A stretch of DNA of 29,177 bases from a virus. Shown one piece after another: positions 19,847 to 29,177 of the stretch. The DNA lies in the IMG/VR virus record IMGVR_UViG_3300031576_000237, positions 1-29,177 of that record; one strand, 5' to 3'. The notes beneath the pieces were generated by a model. That model ran no database searches, was not told the DNA's origin, and was given only the letters and a program-made list of their open reading frames with translations. Position 1 is the stretch's first letter. Every line of letters starts with the position of its first letter. Both the position numbers and the translations under genes were made by a program.

Positions 19847-22405
19847 GTGGCAGAGCAGGTAATTCAACGGTCCTTTGCTGGCGGAGAGATTTCTCCGTCG
19901 ATGTCAGGGCGCGCTGATCAGGTCAAGTATCAGACCGGCCTGAAGCGTTGCCGGAATTTCAAGGTGCTGAAGCACGGCGGCATCGCGAACCGCAGCGGCT
20001 CGCAGTTCAAGGTCGAGGTTAAGAACTCCTCGCTGCAAACCTACTTCATCAAGTTCGTGTTCAACGCCGATCAGACATACGTGATCGAGGTCGGCAATCA
20101 ATACATGCGGTTCCTGCGCCTCGGCGCGCAGATCAACGTGTCCGGCGTGGCGGCGTACAACGGCGCGACCGCATACGTGCCTGGCAACCTCGTGTCGAGC
20201 GCGGGCGTGAACTACTACTGCATCGCGAACACGACCGGCAATGCGCCGCCGAACGTGACCTATTGGTATCCGCTCACCGGGACCATCTTCGAGATTCCGA
20301 CTCCGTACCTGACGGCTGACCTGCCGCGCCTGAAGTTCGTTCAGTCCGGCGACGTGGTGACGATCACGCATCCGAGCTACCCGGTGAAGGAACTGACGCG
20401 CACCGGACACACCGCATGGACGCTGACCGACAAGCCGTTCGCTCCGCTGATCGGCATCCCGCAGGCCGTGGTCGCAACGGCTGGCGGCGCTGGCACGATC
20501 GTCTATCGCTACAAGGTCACGGCAGTCATGGCGGAGAGCTACGAGGAGTCGCTGCCGAGCGCCGTGGCAGCGACCGCCGCAGCCGTCGTGCCGACCCTGG
20601 CCGCGCCGAACACGATCGCATGGACACCGACATCCGGCGCTGCGGAATACAACGTCTATCGCGAGACCGCGCCAGGCACGAACACGTATGCGTTCCTCGG
20701 GATCGCCGCGATCAACGCCTTTGCCGATGGCGGCAATATCGTCCCTGATCAATCCGTGTCGCCGCCGATCGCGCGCACGCCGTTCACGTCGACGGATAAC
20801 TACCCTTCGACTGTCGGCTACTACCAACAGCGCCAGGTATTCGCGCGGACGAACAACGACATCGAGAAGGTGTGGACGACGCGGACCGGCATGTTCACGA
20901 ACCTGACCGTGTCCTCTCCGCTGCAGGAGGACGACGCGGTCACGTTCACGATCGCCGGTCGCCAGGTCAACGACGTGCGGCACATCATGGAACTGGACGC
21001 GCTCGTGATCCTCACGTCCGGCGCTGAATGGGTCGTGCTCGGCGACAGTGACGGCATCCTGAAGGCGAATCAGCCGCCGAGTCTGAAGCTGATAGGATCG
21101 AACGGATCGAGCGAGGTCGTGCCGGTAGTGGTCGGGAACTCGCTCGTGTTCGTGCAGGCGCGCGGCTCAGTGGTCAGAGACCTGCGCAACGAAGTGCAGT
21201 CGAGCGGCGGCACGTCGTACACCGGGCGCGACCTGAGCGTGTTCGCCGGACACCTGTTCAGAAAGAAAACTCTCGACCGCGTCGACTTTGCGCAGATACC
21301 TGACTCGATCATTTGGTACGTGCGCAGCGACGGATCGATGCTCGGACTGACGTACCTGCGTGATCACGAGATTTGGGGATGGCACACGCACGACACGAAC
21401 GGATGGTATGAGGACGTGTGCGTCGTGCCGGAGGACAACGAGGACATGCTGTACGTGATGGTGAAGCGGATCATCAACGGCGTGACGAAGCGGTACATCG
21501 AGCGGTTCCCTTCTCGCGACTTCGCCGACATCAACGTCGACGCGATTTTCCTCGACAGCTACCTGAGCTACGACGGCAGGAACACCGGCTCGACGACGCT
21601 GTCTCTGTCGACCGGCGCAGGCTGGACAGTCGACGACAACATCACCATCACCGCCGCGCTCGGCACTCCGTTCGTGGCTGGCGATGTCGGCAACGTGTTC
21701 GTCCTGAACATCCTAGACGCAGACCTTGAGAGCGAGACCTATGGCGAAGTGATCGAGACGGTGTCGATCACGGTCGACACGTACACGGACACGACGCACG
21801 TGATCGGCAGGCCGAGCAAGACCGTGCCTACCGCGCTGCGCGGCGTGGCAACGACATCATGGAGCCGCGCTGTCGATCAGATCGCCGGACTCAGCCATCT
21901 CGAAGCGAAGGACATCGGCGTGTTCGCTGACGGCAACGTCGTCGCGAACCCGAACAACAAGGCATACACCGTCGTCACCGTGACCGGAGGGCAGGCGCAG
22001 CTTGATCGCTGCTATTCCGTGATTCATGCTGGCCTGCCGTTCACGTCCGACATGCAGACGCTCGATCTCGACATCAACGGTCAGCCGGTGCGCGGCAAGG
22101 CGAAAGACGTGACGCACATCAGCCTGCTGGTCGAGAGCACGCGCGGCATCTTCGCCGGTCCGCAGTTCCCCGAGGACATCCCCGAGGCGAACAGGATCGA
22201 CGACACCGACATGCTGGAAGGTCTGAACGAATTGCAGTCATCGCCTATCACGGAATACGGCGAAGCCTGGCCTCTCGCAACCGGCCAGGTCGAGATGAAC
22301 ATTCAGTCGACCTGGGGAGAGAGCGGCAGCTTCGTGATCAGGCAGACCGACCCATTGCCGATTACAATCCTGGCAGCGATTCCGAACACTGAGATAGGGG
22401 GGTAG
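19847..22405 (+). CDS. Tail tubular protein B (nozzle, T7 gp12-like)
   Basis: 852 residues from GTG 19847. The start VIQRSFAGGEISPSMSGRADQVKYQTGLKRCRNFKVLKHGG is the family signature. LPRLKFVQSGDVVTITHPSYPVKEL, a fibronectin-like insertion (about 208-295, YRYKVTAVMAESYEESLPSA...YNVYRETAPGTNTYAFL) and DNYPSTVGYYQQRQVFARTNN follow, with VDFAQIPDSIIWYVRSDGSMLGLTYLRD in the propeller part. It closes the short tail and contacts the host surface or tail fibres. Four bases separate it from the previous gene. Confidence 0.92.
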   Translation: MAEQVIQRSFAGGEISPSMSGRADQVKYQTGLKRCRNFKVLKHGGIANRSGSQFKVEVKNSSLQTYFIKFVFNADQTYVIEVGNQYMRFLRLGAQINVSGVAAYNGATAYVPGNLVSSAGVNYYCIANTTGNAPPNVTYWYPLTGTIFEIPTPYLTADLPRLKFVQSGDVVTITHPSYPVKELTRTGHTAWTLTDKPFAPLIGIPQAVVATAGGAGTIVYRYKVTAVMAESYEESLPSAVAATAAAVVPTLAAPNTIAWTPTSGAAEYNVYRETAPGTNTYAFLGIAAINAFADGGNIVPDQSVSPPIARTPFTSTDNYPSTVGYYQQRQVFARTNNDIEKVWTTRTGMFTNLTVSSPLQEDDAVTFTIAGRQVNDVRHIMELDALVILTSGAEWVVLGDSDGILKANQPPSLKLIGSNGSSEVVPVVVGNSLVFVQARGSVVRDLRNEVQSSGGTSYTGRDLSVFAGHLFRKKTLDRVDFAQIPDSIIWYVRSDGSMLGLTYLRDHEIWGWHTHDTNGWYEDVCVVPEDNEDMLYVMVKRIINGVTKRYIERFPSRDFADINVDAIFLDSYLSYDGRNTGSTTLSLSTGAGWTVDDNITITAALGTPFVAGDVGNVFVLNILDADLESETYGEVIETVSITVDTYTDTTHVIGRPSKTVPTALRGVATTSWSRAVDQIAGLSHLEAKDIGVFADGNVVANPNNKAYTVVTVTGGQAQLDRCYSVIHAGLPFTSDMQTLDLDINGQPVRGKAKDVTHISLLVESTRGIFAGPQFPEDIPEANRIDDTDMLEGLNELQSSPITEYGEAWPLATGQVEMNIQSTWGESGSFVIRQTDPLPITILAAIPNTEIGG

Positions 22406-22406
22406 C

Positions 22407-22988
22407 GTGGACATCGGCATGCCGACACCTGACTACGGATCAACGCCGACCGTCTACAACGAGCCGTCAAGCGGCGGCGGATTCGGCAACCTCGTCGGTC
22501 CGATGGCTGGCGCGTTCCTGCAGCTACTCGGCGGAGGGTTCGCGGCGAACGCGCAGTATAAGTCCGGCAAGGCGCTGCAGTCGCTCAACGAATACAACGC
22601 ACGCATCGCCGACCTGAAGGCCGATGACGCGCTCGTGCGCGGCTACGAGACCGAGACTCTGCTGCGCAAAAAGTCGAAGGGCATGATCGGATCGTCGCGC
22701 GCGGCGTTCGCTGCTGGCGGCGTGGATGTCAACGACGCCGACTCGACGGCGATGAACGTGCAGCAGGATACCGCGCGCCTGGCTGAAGTGGACGCGCTGA
22801 CGATCCGCGCCAATGCCGCGCGCGAGGCATGGGGATTTAAAACCGCAGGCGTCGACCTGCGGGCGCGCGGCGACATCGCCGCTCAGGAGGGCGGCATGAA
22901 GGCGATCGGCACGATCACGTCGACGCTCGGGAACGTGCTCTATCAAAAGTACGGGTTCGGCGCGAACACTAAGTACGTGACCGCCTGA
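22407..22988 (+). CDS. Internal virion protein (ejection, gp14-like)
   Basis: 193 residues from GTG 22407. A hydrophobic Gly/Ala segment (LVGPMAGAFLQLLGGGFAANAQ, about 30-51) is followed by a long helix (YKSGKALQSLNEYNARIADLKADDALVRGYETETLLRKK) and AAFAAGGVDVNDADSTAMNVQQDTARLAEVDALTIRANAAREAWGFK, a widely shared pattern of small internal virion proteins. Such proteins leave the particle with the DNA and help build a channel across the host envelope. Role is inferred from family and position. Confidence 0.8.
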   Translation: MDIGMPTPDYGSTPTVYNEPSSGGGFGNLVGPMAGAFLQLLGGGFAANAQYKSGKALQSLNEYNARIADLKADDALVRGYETETLLRKKSKGMIGSSRAAFAAGGVDVNDADSTAMNVQQDTARLAEVDALTIRANAAREAWGFKTAGVDLRARGDIAAQEGGMKAIGTITSTLGNVLYQKYGFGANTKYVTA

Positions 22989-24760
22989 TGCCTACCGTCA
23001 AAAACTACGAACGGCAGGTCGATAACGTCGGGATCAGGGGCGGCGAGAAAACCGCAGCGCCGTCCGAGGTCGCGCTCGGCGGCGGCATCGGAGAGTCTGT
23101 CGCGAAGTTCGGCGCGCAGATTCATCGTGACGAGATCGAGCGGCAGGATCAGGTCGCGTTCATGGAGGCCGATCGCAAGCTAGGCGAGTGGGAGAACCGC
23201 GCGCTCTACGATCCTAAGAACGGCGCGCTGGCGAAGAAAGGCAAGGATGCGTTCGGCATGCCGGACGCGGTCGCCGAGGACTACAGAAAGAACGTCGACG
23301 ACATCGCTCAGGGTCTCGGCAACGATCGCCAGAAAGCCGCCTTTATGAAGGCGGCGCAGGCTCGCGGCAGAGACCTGCAGACTACGCTGTCGCGCCACGT
23401 GTTCACGGAGGCCAGGCAATACGAGGCCGTCGAGACGGAGAGCTACATCAAGAACGCGAGCGACACGGCGGCGCTGAACTACGACAACCCGGATCGCGTC
23501 GACCTTGAGATCAACAAAGGCCGCGCGGCGATCGTCGAGTTCGCCAAGCGCAACGGCCTCGGCGCGGAATACGAGAAGCAAAAGACATCGCAGTTCGTCT
23601 CGAACACGCACATCGCGATCATCGGCAGGTATCTGTCGAACGGTCAAGACCTGTCGGCGCAGAAGTATTTTGAGGAGGCGAAGTCGAAGGGGCTGATCGC
23701 TGGCGACGATCTTGAGAAGGTCGAGGGCAAGCTGAAGCACGCGCTGACCGAAGGGCAGGGTCTGCGCGGCGCGTCCGAGATATGGGACAAGAGCGGACCG
23801 AAGTCCGATCTCGATCCGGTACAGACGGACGTGATGATGAAGCAGGCGGAAAAGACTTACGCCGACAACCCGACCGTCCTGAAGGCGGTCAAGCAGGGCA
23901 TCCTCGAACGCGCGCAGATTCACAACGCATCGCAGCGCGAGCGCATGGAAGGCGCGGCGTCGAACGTCTGGAAGTTCATCGAGGCTGGCGGCAGCTTCGC
24001 CGGAGTTCGCACGATGGCCGACTACCGCATGCTGCCAGGCAAGCAGCAGAACGAGATCAAGACGTGGATGGTCGACCGCGCCGACACGCTGAAGCGGCGC
24101 TCGGATCAGGACGGAGACGACACGCTGTATTACAACCTGATCACGGAGGCGTCCTCTGCCGCGACCTCGGACAAGTTCGCCACGACGAACCTGCTCGAAC
24201 ACCGGACGAAGCTGTCAAAGGCGCAGTTCAATACGCTGGTCGGCGTGCAGGCCGCGCTGCGCAAGGGCGACGACAAGGAAACGAACAAGCTGCTCGCGAG
24301 CGAGCGCGTGCAGAAGAACATCGTCGACGAGGCGCTGCTGTCGATGAAGCTCGATCCGACACCTAACGAGAGAACGTCGCCGGGCAAGATCGAGCAGATC
24401 AACGGGTTCCGCCGCTCCGTGCGCGAGGCAGTGTCCGCGCAAGAGGCGCGCACCGGAAAGAACGCGACCGACAAAGAGGTTCAGTCGATCGTCGACGGCC
24501 TGATCATCAAGGGCGTGACGAAGGCTGGCGTGCTGTGGGACGACACGAAGCGCGTCTATGAACTGAAGCCTGGCGAGAACATCACGATCAAGGTGACGGA
24601 TGTGCCGAAAGCCGACCGCGCGAAGATCGAGGACAGCCTGAAGCGCAACGGCCAGCCGGTGACGCCGGAGGCGATCACGAGCCTGTACCGCGCCAGGCTG
24701 ATGAAGATTCGCGGCGACAACGCGCCTCCGACTGACGCCAGCGGTAAGATCGCGAAGTGA
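22988..24760 (+). CDS. Internal virion protein (ejection, gp15-like position)
   Basis: 590 residues, almost fully helical. The N-terminus YERQVDNVGIRGGEK precedes DRKLGEWENRALYDPKNGALAKKGKDAFG (about 60-88), a recurrent motif of podovirus internal virion proteins. The rest is long helices with no catalytic motif visible. It is probably packed in the head or core and ejected with DNA. It overlaps the previous stop by one base and the next start by four. Confidence 0.8.
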   Translation: MPTVKNYERQVDNVGIRGGEKTAAPSEVALGGGIGESVAKFGAQIHRDEIERQDQVAFMEADRKLGEWENRALYDPKNGALAKKGKDAFGMPDAVAEDYRKNVDDIAQGLGNDRQKAAFMKAAQARGRDLQTTLSRHVFTEARQYEAVETESYIKNASDTAALNYDNPDRVDLEINKGRAAIVEFAKRNGLGAEYEKQKTSQFVSNTHIAIIGRYLSNGQDLSAQKYFEEAKSKGLIAGDDLEKVEGKLKHALTEGQGLRGASEIWDKSGPKSDLDPVQTDVMMKQAEKTYADNPTVLKAVKQGILERAQIHNASQRERMEGAASNVWKFIEAGGSFAGVRTMADYRMLPGKQQNEIKTWMVDRADTLKRRSDQDGDDTLYYNLITEASSAATSDKFATTNLLEHRTKLSKAQFNTLVGVQAALRKGDDKETNKLLASERVQKNIVDEALLSMKLDPTPNERTSPGKIEQINGFRRSVREAVSAQEARTGKNATDKEVQSIVDGLIIKGVTKAGVLWDDTKRVYELKPGENITIKVTDVPKADRAKIEDSLKRNGQPVTPEAITSLYRARLMKIRGDNAPPTDASGKIAK

Positions 24761-27700
24761 ACGAATACGACGAACTGCTGACCGCTGGCAAGGGCGCGAA
24801 GCCGCGCAACGAATACGACGCCGTGCTGCAGGAGCAGAACGGCGCGCAGCAGACGCTGCTGCGGGCGACGATGCAGACCGCGTCGCAGGTCACGCCGGAT
24901 CGCGCGGCTCAGGTCATCAAGCTCTCCGAGCGCACGAAGCTGCCGACGAACGTGGTCGAGCGGAACTTCGACGACCTCTCGAAAAAGTACGATCTCAGCG
25001 ACAACGAATACGACACGATGCTTCGGCAGAACCCGAAGCTGTCGCAATGGCTGCTTGACACGAGCAACGCGGCGATAGCGCGCGATGACCTGCCGCTGAT
25101 GCAGAGGATCGAAAACACGTTCGCGTCCTTCGGGCGTGGATGGTCGAAGGCGAGCATGCAGGGCGAGCTTGCCGACATTCTCTACAAGGAAATGGAGAGC
25201 GGGCTGTCGCCGGTCGAGAAGGCTCGCCGCGACAAGCTGAAGGGCGACATGCTGTATCTGTCGCGCCAGGACGCGCAGAACGGCGTGCCTGAGTATGTGT
25301 CCGGCGTCACCGGATACTCGGCGCGGCAGATGGGGTCGACGCTGTACGAAGGCGCAGAGGGCGCGGGCTACGGCGGCGTGGCAGGCGCGGCTGCTGGCTC
25401 CGTCCTGCCTGGCGTCGGGACGGTCGCGGGCGGCACGGCGGGCATGATCGCTGGCGCTACGACGAAGCTGTCGATGTACGCCTACAGGATGGAGTCGGCG
25501 TTCGCGTATGACGAACTGCGCGACATGGTCGACATCAACGAGAACAAGATCGATCCGAAGATCGCGCGCAACGTGGCGCGCGGCGTCGGTGTCGTCAACG
25601 CTCTGATCGAGGCTGGCAGCGACGTGGCGCTCGCGTCGCTCGTGCCTGGCTTCGGGTCGATGATCAGCGGGCTGTCTAAGCAGGAGGCGAAGAACGCCGT
25701 TCGACGCCAGGCACTTGAGGCGCTGAAGGTTCCGACCACGCGCGCGGCACTCGCGTCTGCGGTCGGCAAGATGGGCGCTGCCGGGTCCGTGGAGGGCGCA
25801 GAGGAGTTCCTGCAGTCGCTCGTCGGCGCTGGCGGGCGCGAGATCGCGCAGGGCGCGAGCGGCCAGGCGTTCAAGCCGGACGACATCACGGACGACATTC
25901 GCAAGGCGTCAGGCGAGGCGATCGACGCGGCAGTAGGTACGTTCTTCACCTTCGCGCCGGTCGGCGGCGCTCGCTTCTATCAGCTTCACCGCCAGGCGCA
26001 GAAGGCGCAGGAGCAAGAGCAGTTTTTCCTCGCGCTCGGCGAGGGCGTGTCGGCGAGCAAGGTCTACGAGCGCCTGCCGCCGAAGATGCAGGACTTCATC
26101 GCGCACACGACGCAGGACGGTCCGGTCGACAAGGTGTACGTGCCGGTCGAACAGTGGTCGACGTACTGGCAGAACAAAGGCGTCGATCCCGCTGCCGCTG
26201 CCGAGGCCGTGGTCGGCAACACTACGATGTACGAAGCTGCGATCCAATCCGGCTCCGACCTCGTGATCCCGATGGACAAGTTCGCGACGCGGATCGCGCC
26301 GACTGAGCACGGCGCGTTCTTCGCGTCCGAGGCCAGGCTCGCGCCTGACGAGATGAACGCGCGCGAGGCGAAGGAACTGGAAGCGACGCTCGCCAAGGAA
26401 CAGGCGAAGGCTGACGCCGAGACGCAGAAGGTCGAGCAGGCGAAGCAGGCGGCGGGCGACGTAGACGCGGTCATGACCAAACTGCGCGAGGACATCAAGC
26501 AGAAGCTGATCGCCGCTGGCGTCGAGCAGCGCACCGCCGACGACTACGCTGCCGCGCAGGAGGCCAGGTTCCGCCAGTTCGCCGATCGCGCCGGGATCAG
26601 CGCCGAGGCTCTGTTCGAGCGGTTCGTGAAGGGCGACAAGCTGACGGTCGGTACTGGCGAAGCGGCGCAAGGCGGCGGGCAGCAGATGATGTCGCAGGGC
26701 GCTAAGGACAAGCTGCCGCTCGCGCAGGTCGGGAATTTTGCGACAGGGAAGCCGGTCGCTTTCGACTTCATCAGGAACACGCAGAAGGCTCCGAAGCCTG
26801 GCGCTGACGATCAGTTCGCGCAGAACGTGGAGCCTGCTGGCCGCTACATGCAAGAGAAGCCAGGCACTTACAAGCCGATGGCGAACATGGAGGACGGATC
26901 GATCTCGTTCTCGAATCCGCTCGTTATCGACTTCGGCGAAGGTCTATACAGCGATCAGACGAACTGGAAGCGTCAGCTAAGTGCGGCATACGGCGGGCTG
27001 ACAGGCGAGAAGCTGTCGCGCGCTATCGCAGCCGATGGACATGACGGCATCGTCACGATCGGCAAGCACAAGAGCGGCGAGACGTACACGTCGGAGATGG
27101 TCGATCTCTCGATGTTCAAGCCAGTCATCGGAGACACGATCAACGTAGACGGTCAAGACCGTGTCCTGAAGGACTACGGATTCAGCGAGATCAATGACGA
27201 GACGCGGCAAAAGATTTACGAGTTCGTCACGCGACTGCGCAACATGCCGACCGAATACTTCGAGGGCAAGATCACGCGCGAGGTTGATCTCGCTGAGTTC
27301 AAAGCCGCTGTCGTGCCGGAGGATGTGAACCCGAAGGTGATCGAGGCGCTGCGGTCGCGAGGCGTGACTATCGAGACGTACAAAAAAGAGGGCGATCCGG
27401 CGAAGCCGAATAGCACTCGCAAGCTGGCCGTCAAGCATCTCGCCGATCGCCTCGGCGACACAGCCCTGTTCCAGCCGCCAGAGCAGGACGCGAAGCGCGG
27501 CTCGATCACGTTCACGCCGCCTGGCGCTGATCGCCGGTTCAAGATCGATCTCCTCGAAGGCGCTGACCTGTCGACGTTCGTACACGAGAGCGGTCACTTC
27601 TGGCTCGAAGTGATGGGCGATCTCGTGCAGGAGCTTCGTGTAGGCGATGCCTCGAAGCTGAACGACAAGCAGCGCAAGATGATCGAGGACTACGACGCGC

Positions 27701-29177
27701 TGCTGAAGTGGATGGGGGCCAAGTCGCGCGCAGACATCGGCGTCGAGGAACACGAGAAGTTCGCGCGCGGTATCGAGGCGTACTTCATGGAGGGCAAGGC
27801 TCCGAGTCCGGCGCTGCAGAACCTGTTTGCCCGAGTTCGCTCGTGGATGGTGGCGATCTATCAGTCGCTCACGAAGCTGAACGTCGCACTGACGCCTGAA
27901 GTGCGCGACGTGTTCGACCGTATGCTCGCGAGCGATCAGGAGATCGAGGCGGCTCAGGCCGAGGCCGGGATCGAGCCGCTGTTCGCTGACGACAAGACGC
28001 TGATCGAGGCCGGGTTCACGCCGGAGTTCGTCGCTGCGTATCGCGACAAGGTGCAGGCCGCATCTGACTCGGCGAAGCGCGAGCTTACCGAGAAGGTGAT
28101 GCGCGCGATCACGCGAGAGCGCGAGGCGTGGTGGAAAGAGGAGCGCGCCAAGGTGCGCGCCGATGTCGCCGAGGAGGTCAACGCCAGGCAGGAGCAGGTC
28201 GCGCTGTCGATCCTGACGCGCGACGTGATGCCGAACGGCGATCCTCTGCCTTACGACGTGCAGCGGATCAAGATGAACCGCGCCGAGATCGACGCCATGT
28301 ACGGCGAGGGCGCGTGGAAAACGCTGCCGCGCGGCTCAACGGCGACGGACGGCCTGCCGCTGCAGGCGGTCGCCGACCTGCTCGGCTACTCCTCGGGCGA
28401 CGCGCTCGTGAAGGCGGTCCGCCAGGCGAAGCCTGCCGCCGCCGTGATCGAGGCCGAGACGGACAGCCGGATGAAACAGGAGCACGGCGACATGCTGGTC
28501 GATGGCACGATCCACGCCGCCGCTCAGGACGCCGTTATGAACGAGCAGCGCGGCGCTGTGATCCACGCCGAGCTTCGGGCGCTGGCACGCCTGGCCGCTG
28601 CCGCCAAGCCTGCCGTAGACCTTGAGAAGCGCCAGCAGGCCGAGCAGCGCCGGGAAGGGATCGCCAGGCTGGAAACGCAGGGCAAGTCCTCGAAGGTCGG
28701 CCTGATCCCTCCGCTCGCCGAGCTTCGCCGGATGGCGAGCCGCGTGATCGCGAGCCGCAAGGTCAGCGACCTAAACCCGATGTCGTACCTTGTCGCCGCG
28801 CGCCGGGCGAGCATGGGGGCTGTCGAGGCCGCTGGCGAGGGAGACTTCACGACCGCGATCTCGATGAAGAAACGCGAGCTACTGAACGTCGAGCTATTCA
28901 AGGCGGCGCGGGCGGCGCGCGAGGAGGTCGAAAAGACCGTCGACTACATGCAGTCGTTCGGCGAATCGAAGAAACGTGCGCGGATCGCGAAGGCCGGACA
29001 GGACTACCTCGATCAGATCGATGGGTTCCTCGATCGCTACGACTTCGCCAAGGTGTCGCAGAAGGCGCTCGAACGCCGCAAGTCGCTCGCGGCATGGGTC
29101 GCGCAGAAAGAGGCAGCGGGCGAGCAGGTCAACCTGCCGGACGATGTTGTCGTCGAGACGCGGACGAACTACAAGGA
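24757..29177 (+). CDS. Giant polyvalent virion-associated protein (3' end outside window)
   Basis: At least 1473 residues from GTG 24757 (GTGA with the previous stop); the frame is open at the window end. The N-terminus has three NEYD motifs (2-5, 18-21, 83-86) within a module common in large phage internal proteins (RTKLPTNVVERNFDDL...NPKLSQWLL). Glycine/alanine-rich hydrophobic stretches lie near 200-230. Residues about 650-800 resemble ADP-ribosyltransferase-type polyvalent domains (HDGIVTI and SEMVDLSMFKP), a tentative call. A zinc metallopeptidase motif HESGH occurs at 943-947 with a likely third ligand in EKFARGIEAYF, as in polyvalent-protein peptidases. Long charged coiled regions follow. 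Such proteins are thought to enter the host with DNA and protect it or modify host targets. Confidence 0.85.
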   Translation, partial: MNEYDELLTAGKGAKPRNEYDAVLQEQNGAQQTLLRATMQTASQVTPDRAAQVIKLSERTKLPTNVVERNFDDLSKKYDLSDNEYDTMLRQNPKLSQWLLDTSNAAIARDDLPLMQRIENTFASFGRGWSKASMQGELADILYKEMESGLSPVEKARRDKLKGDMLYLSRQDAQNGVPEYVSGVTGYSARQMGSTLYEGAEGAGYGGVAGAAAGSVLPGVGTVAGGTAGMIAGATTKLSMYAYRMESAFAYDELRDMVDINENKIDPKIARNVARGVGVVNALIEAGSDVALASLVPGFGSMISGLSKQEAKNAVRRQALEALKVPTTRAALASAVGKMGAAGSVEGAEEFLQSLVGAGGREIAQGASGQAFKPDDITDDIRKASGEAIDAAVGTFFTFAPVGGARFYQLHRQAQKAQEQEQFFLALGEGVSASKVYERLPPKMQDFIAHTTQDGPVDKVYVPVEQWSTYWQNKGVDPAAAAEAVVGNTTMYEAAIQSGSDLVIPMDKFATRIAPTEHGAFFASEARLAPDEMNAREAKELEATLAKEQAKADAETQKVEQAKQAAGDVDAVMTKLREDIKQKLIAAGVEQRTADDYAAAQEARFRQFADRAGISAEALFERFVKGDKLTVGTGEAAQGGGQQMMSQGAKDKLPLAQVGNFATGKPVAFDFIRNTQKAPKPGADDQFAQNVEPAGRYMQEKPGTYKPMANMEDGSISFSNPLVIDFGEGLYSDQTNWKRQLSAAYGGLTGEKLSRAIAADGHDGIVTIGKHKSGETYTSEMVDLSMFKPVIGDTINVDGQDRVLKDYGFSEINDETRQKIYEFVTRLRNMPTEYFEGKITREVDLAEFKAAVVPEDVNPKVIEALRSRGVTIETYKKEGDPAKPNSTRKLAVKHLADRLGDTALFQPPEQDAKRGSITFTPPGADRRFKIDLLEGADLSTFVHESGHFWLEVMGDLVQELRVGDASKLNDKQRKMIEDYDALLKWMGAKSRADIGVEEHEKFARGIEAYFMEGKAPSPALQNLFARVRSWMVAIYQSLTKLNVALTPEVRDVFDRMLASDQEIEAAQAEAGIEPLFADDKTLIEAGFTPEFVAAYRDKVQAASDSAKRELTEKVMRAITREREAWWKEERAKVRADVAEEVNARQEQVALSILTRDVMPNGDPLPYDVQRIKMNRAEIDAMYGEGAWKTLPRGSTATDGLPLQAVADLLGYSSGDALVKAVRQAKPAAAVIEAETDSRMKQEHGDMLVDGTIHAAAQDAVMNEQRGAVIHAELRALARLAAAAKPAVDLEKRQQAEQRREGIARLETQGKSSKVGLIPPLAELRRMASRVIASRKVSDLNPMSYLVAARRASMGAVEAAGEGDFTTAISMKKRELLNVELFKAARAAREEVEKTVDYMQSFGESKKRARIAKAGQDYLDQIDGFLDRYDFAKVSQKALERRKSLAAWVAQKEAAGEQVNLPDDVVVETRTNYK

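Noticed and set aside
1-29177. CRISPR arrays, tRNA genes, insertion sequences, integrase, diversity-generating retroelement
   Set aside because: I looked for regular spaced repeats, cloverleaf ends, transposase or integrase motifs and reverse transcriptase motifs and saw none.

Overview
The window is a contiguous piece of a tailed double-stranded DNA phage genome with podovirus (short-tail) architecture, probably infecting a GC-rich Gram-negative bacterium. Evidence: a full terminase, portal, scaffold, capsid and tail-tubular A/B series; head proteins of the Bbp19, Bbp16 and GP7 families described from phages such as Bordetella BPP-1; and a giant polyvalent protein after the internal virion proteins, as in Burkholderia Bcep22-like podoviruses. 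GC content is about 60% by eye, third codon positions are mostly G/C, GTG starts are common, and most neighbouring genes share a 4-base ATGA/GTGA stop-start overlap. The host genus is inference.

Regions. (1) 1-1622, minus strand: a five-gene operon of small, mostly unknown proteins and the start of a second operon. Each operon has a sigma70-like promoter and a near-identical leader hairpin. (2) 1623-1860: divergent control region. (3) 1861-8490, plus strand: carph-isopro/HTH-like DNA-binding protein, tiny membrane protein, C39-like peptidase, SF2 helicase, VRR-NUC nuclease, Spo11/Topo VI-A-like protein, small unknown, and a primase-helicase whose linker is overprinted by a second gene. (4) 8416-8723: ten copies of a 9-bp iteron-like motif around an AT-richer centre, a candidate replication origin. 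(5) 8688-11605: terminase small and large subunits with four or five small genes between or beside them. (6) 11606-12080: gene-poor stretch with hairpins and a possible minus-strand small RNA unit. (7) 12081-19210: GNAT-like protein, unknown, small Gly/Ala-rich protein, portal, Bbp19-like protein, scaffold, major capsid, cement and three small virion proteins. (8) 19231-24760: tail tubular proteins A and B and two internal virion proteins. (9) 24757 to the right edge: a polyvalent protein of at least 1473 residues with an HExxH metallopeptidase motif, cut by the window end.

Working together: the left modules control early expression and replicate DNA; terminase packages it through the portal into a scaffold-built shell; the tail and internal proteins deliver DNA, probably with the giant protein, into the next cell. 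No integrase, RNA polymerase, DNA polymerase or lysis gene is visible here, so those functions lie outside the window or are supplied by the host.

Most unusual points: the scaffold, capsid and cement genes each carry an atypical hydrophobic or signal-peptide-like N-terminus; a well-supported gene is nested out of frame in the primase-helicase; the iteron cluster is symmetric; paired promoters share a covarying leader hairpin; and GCCGGC was not found anywhere in a by-eye scan.
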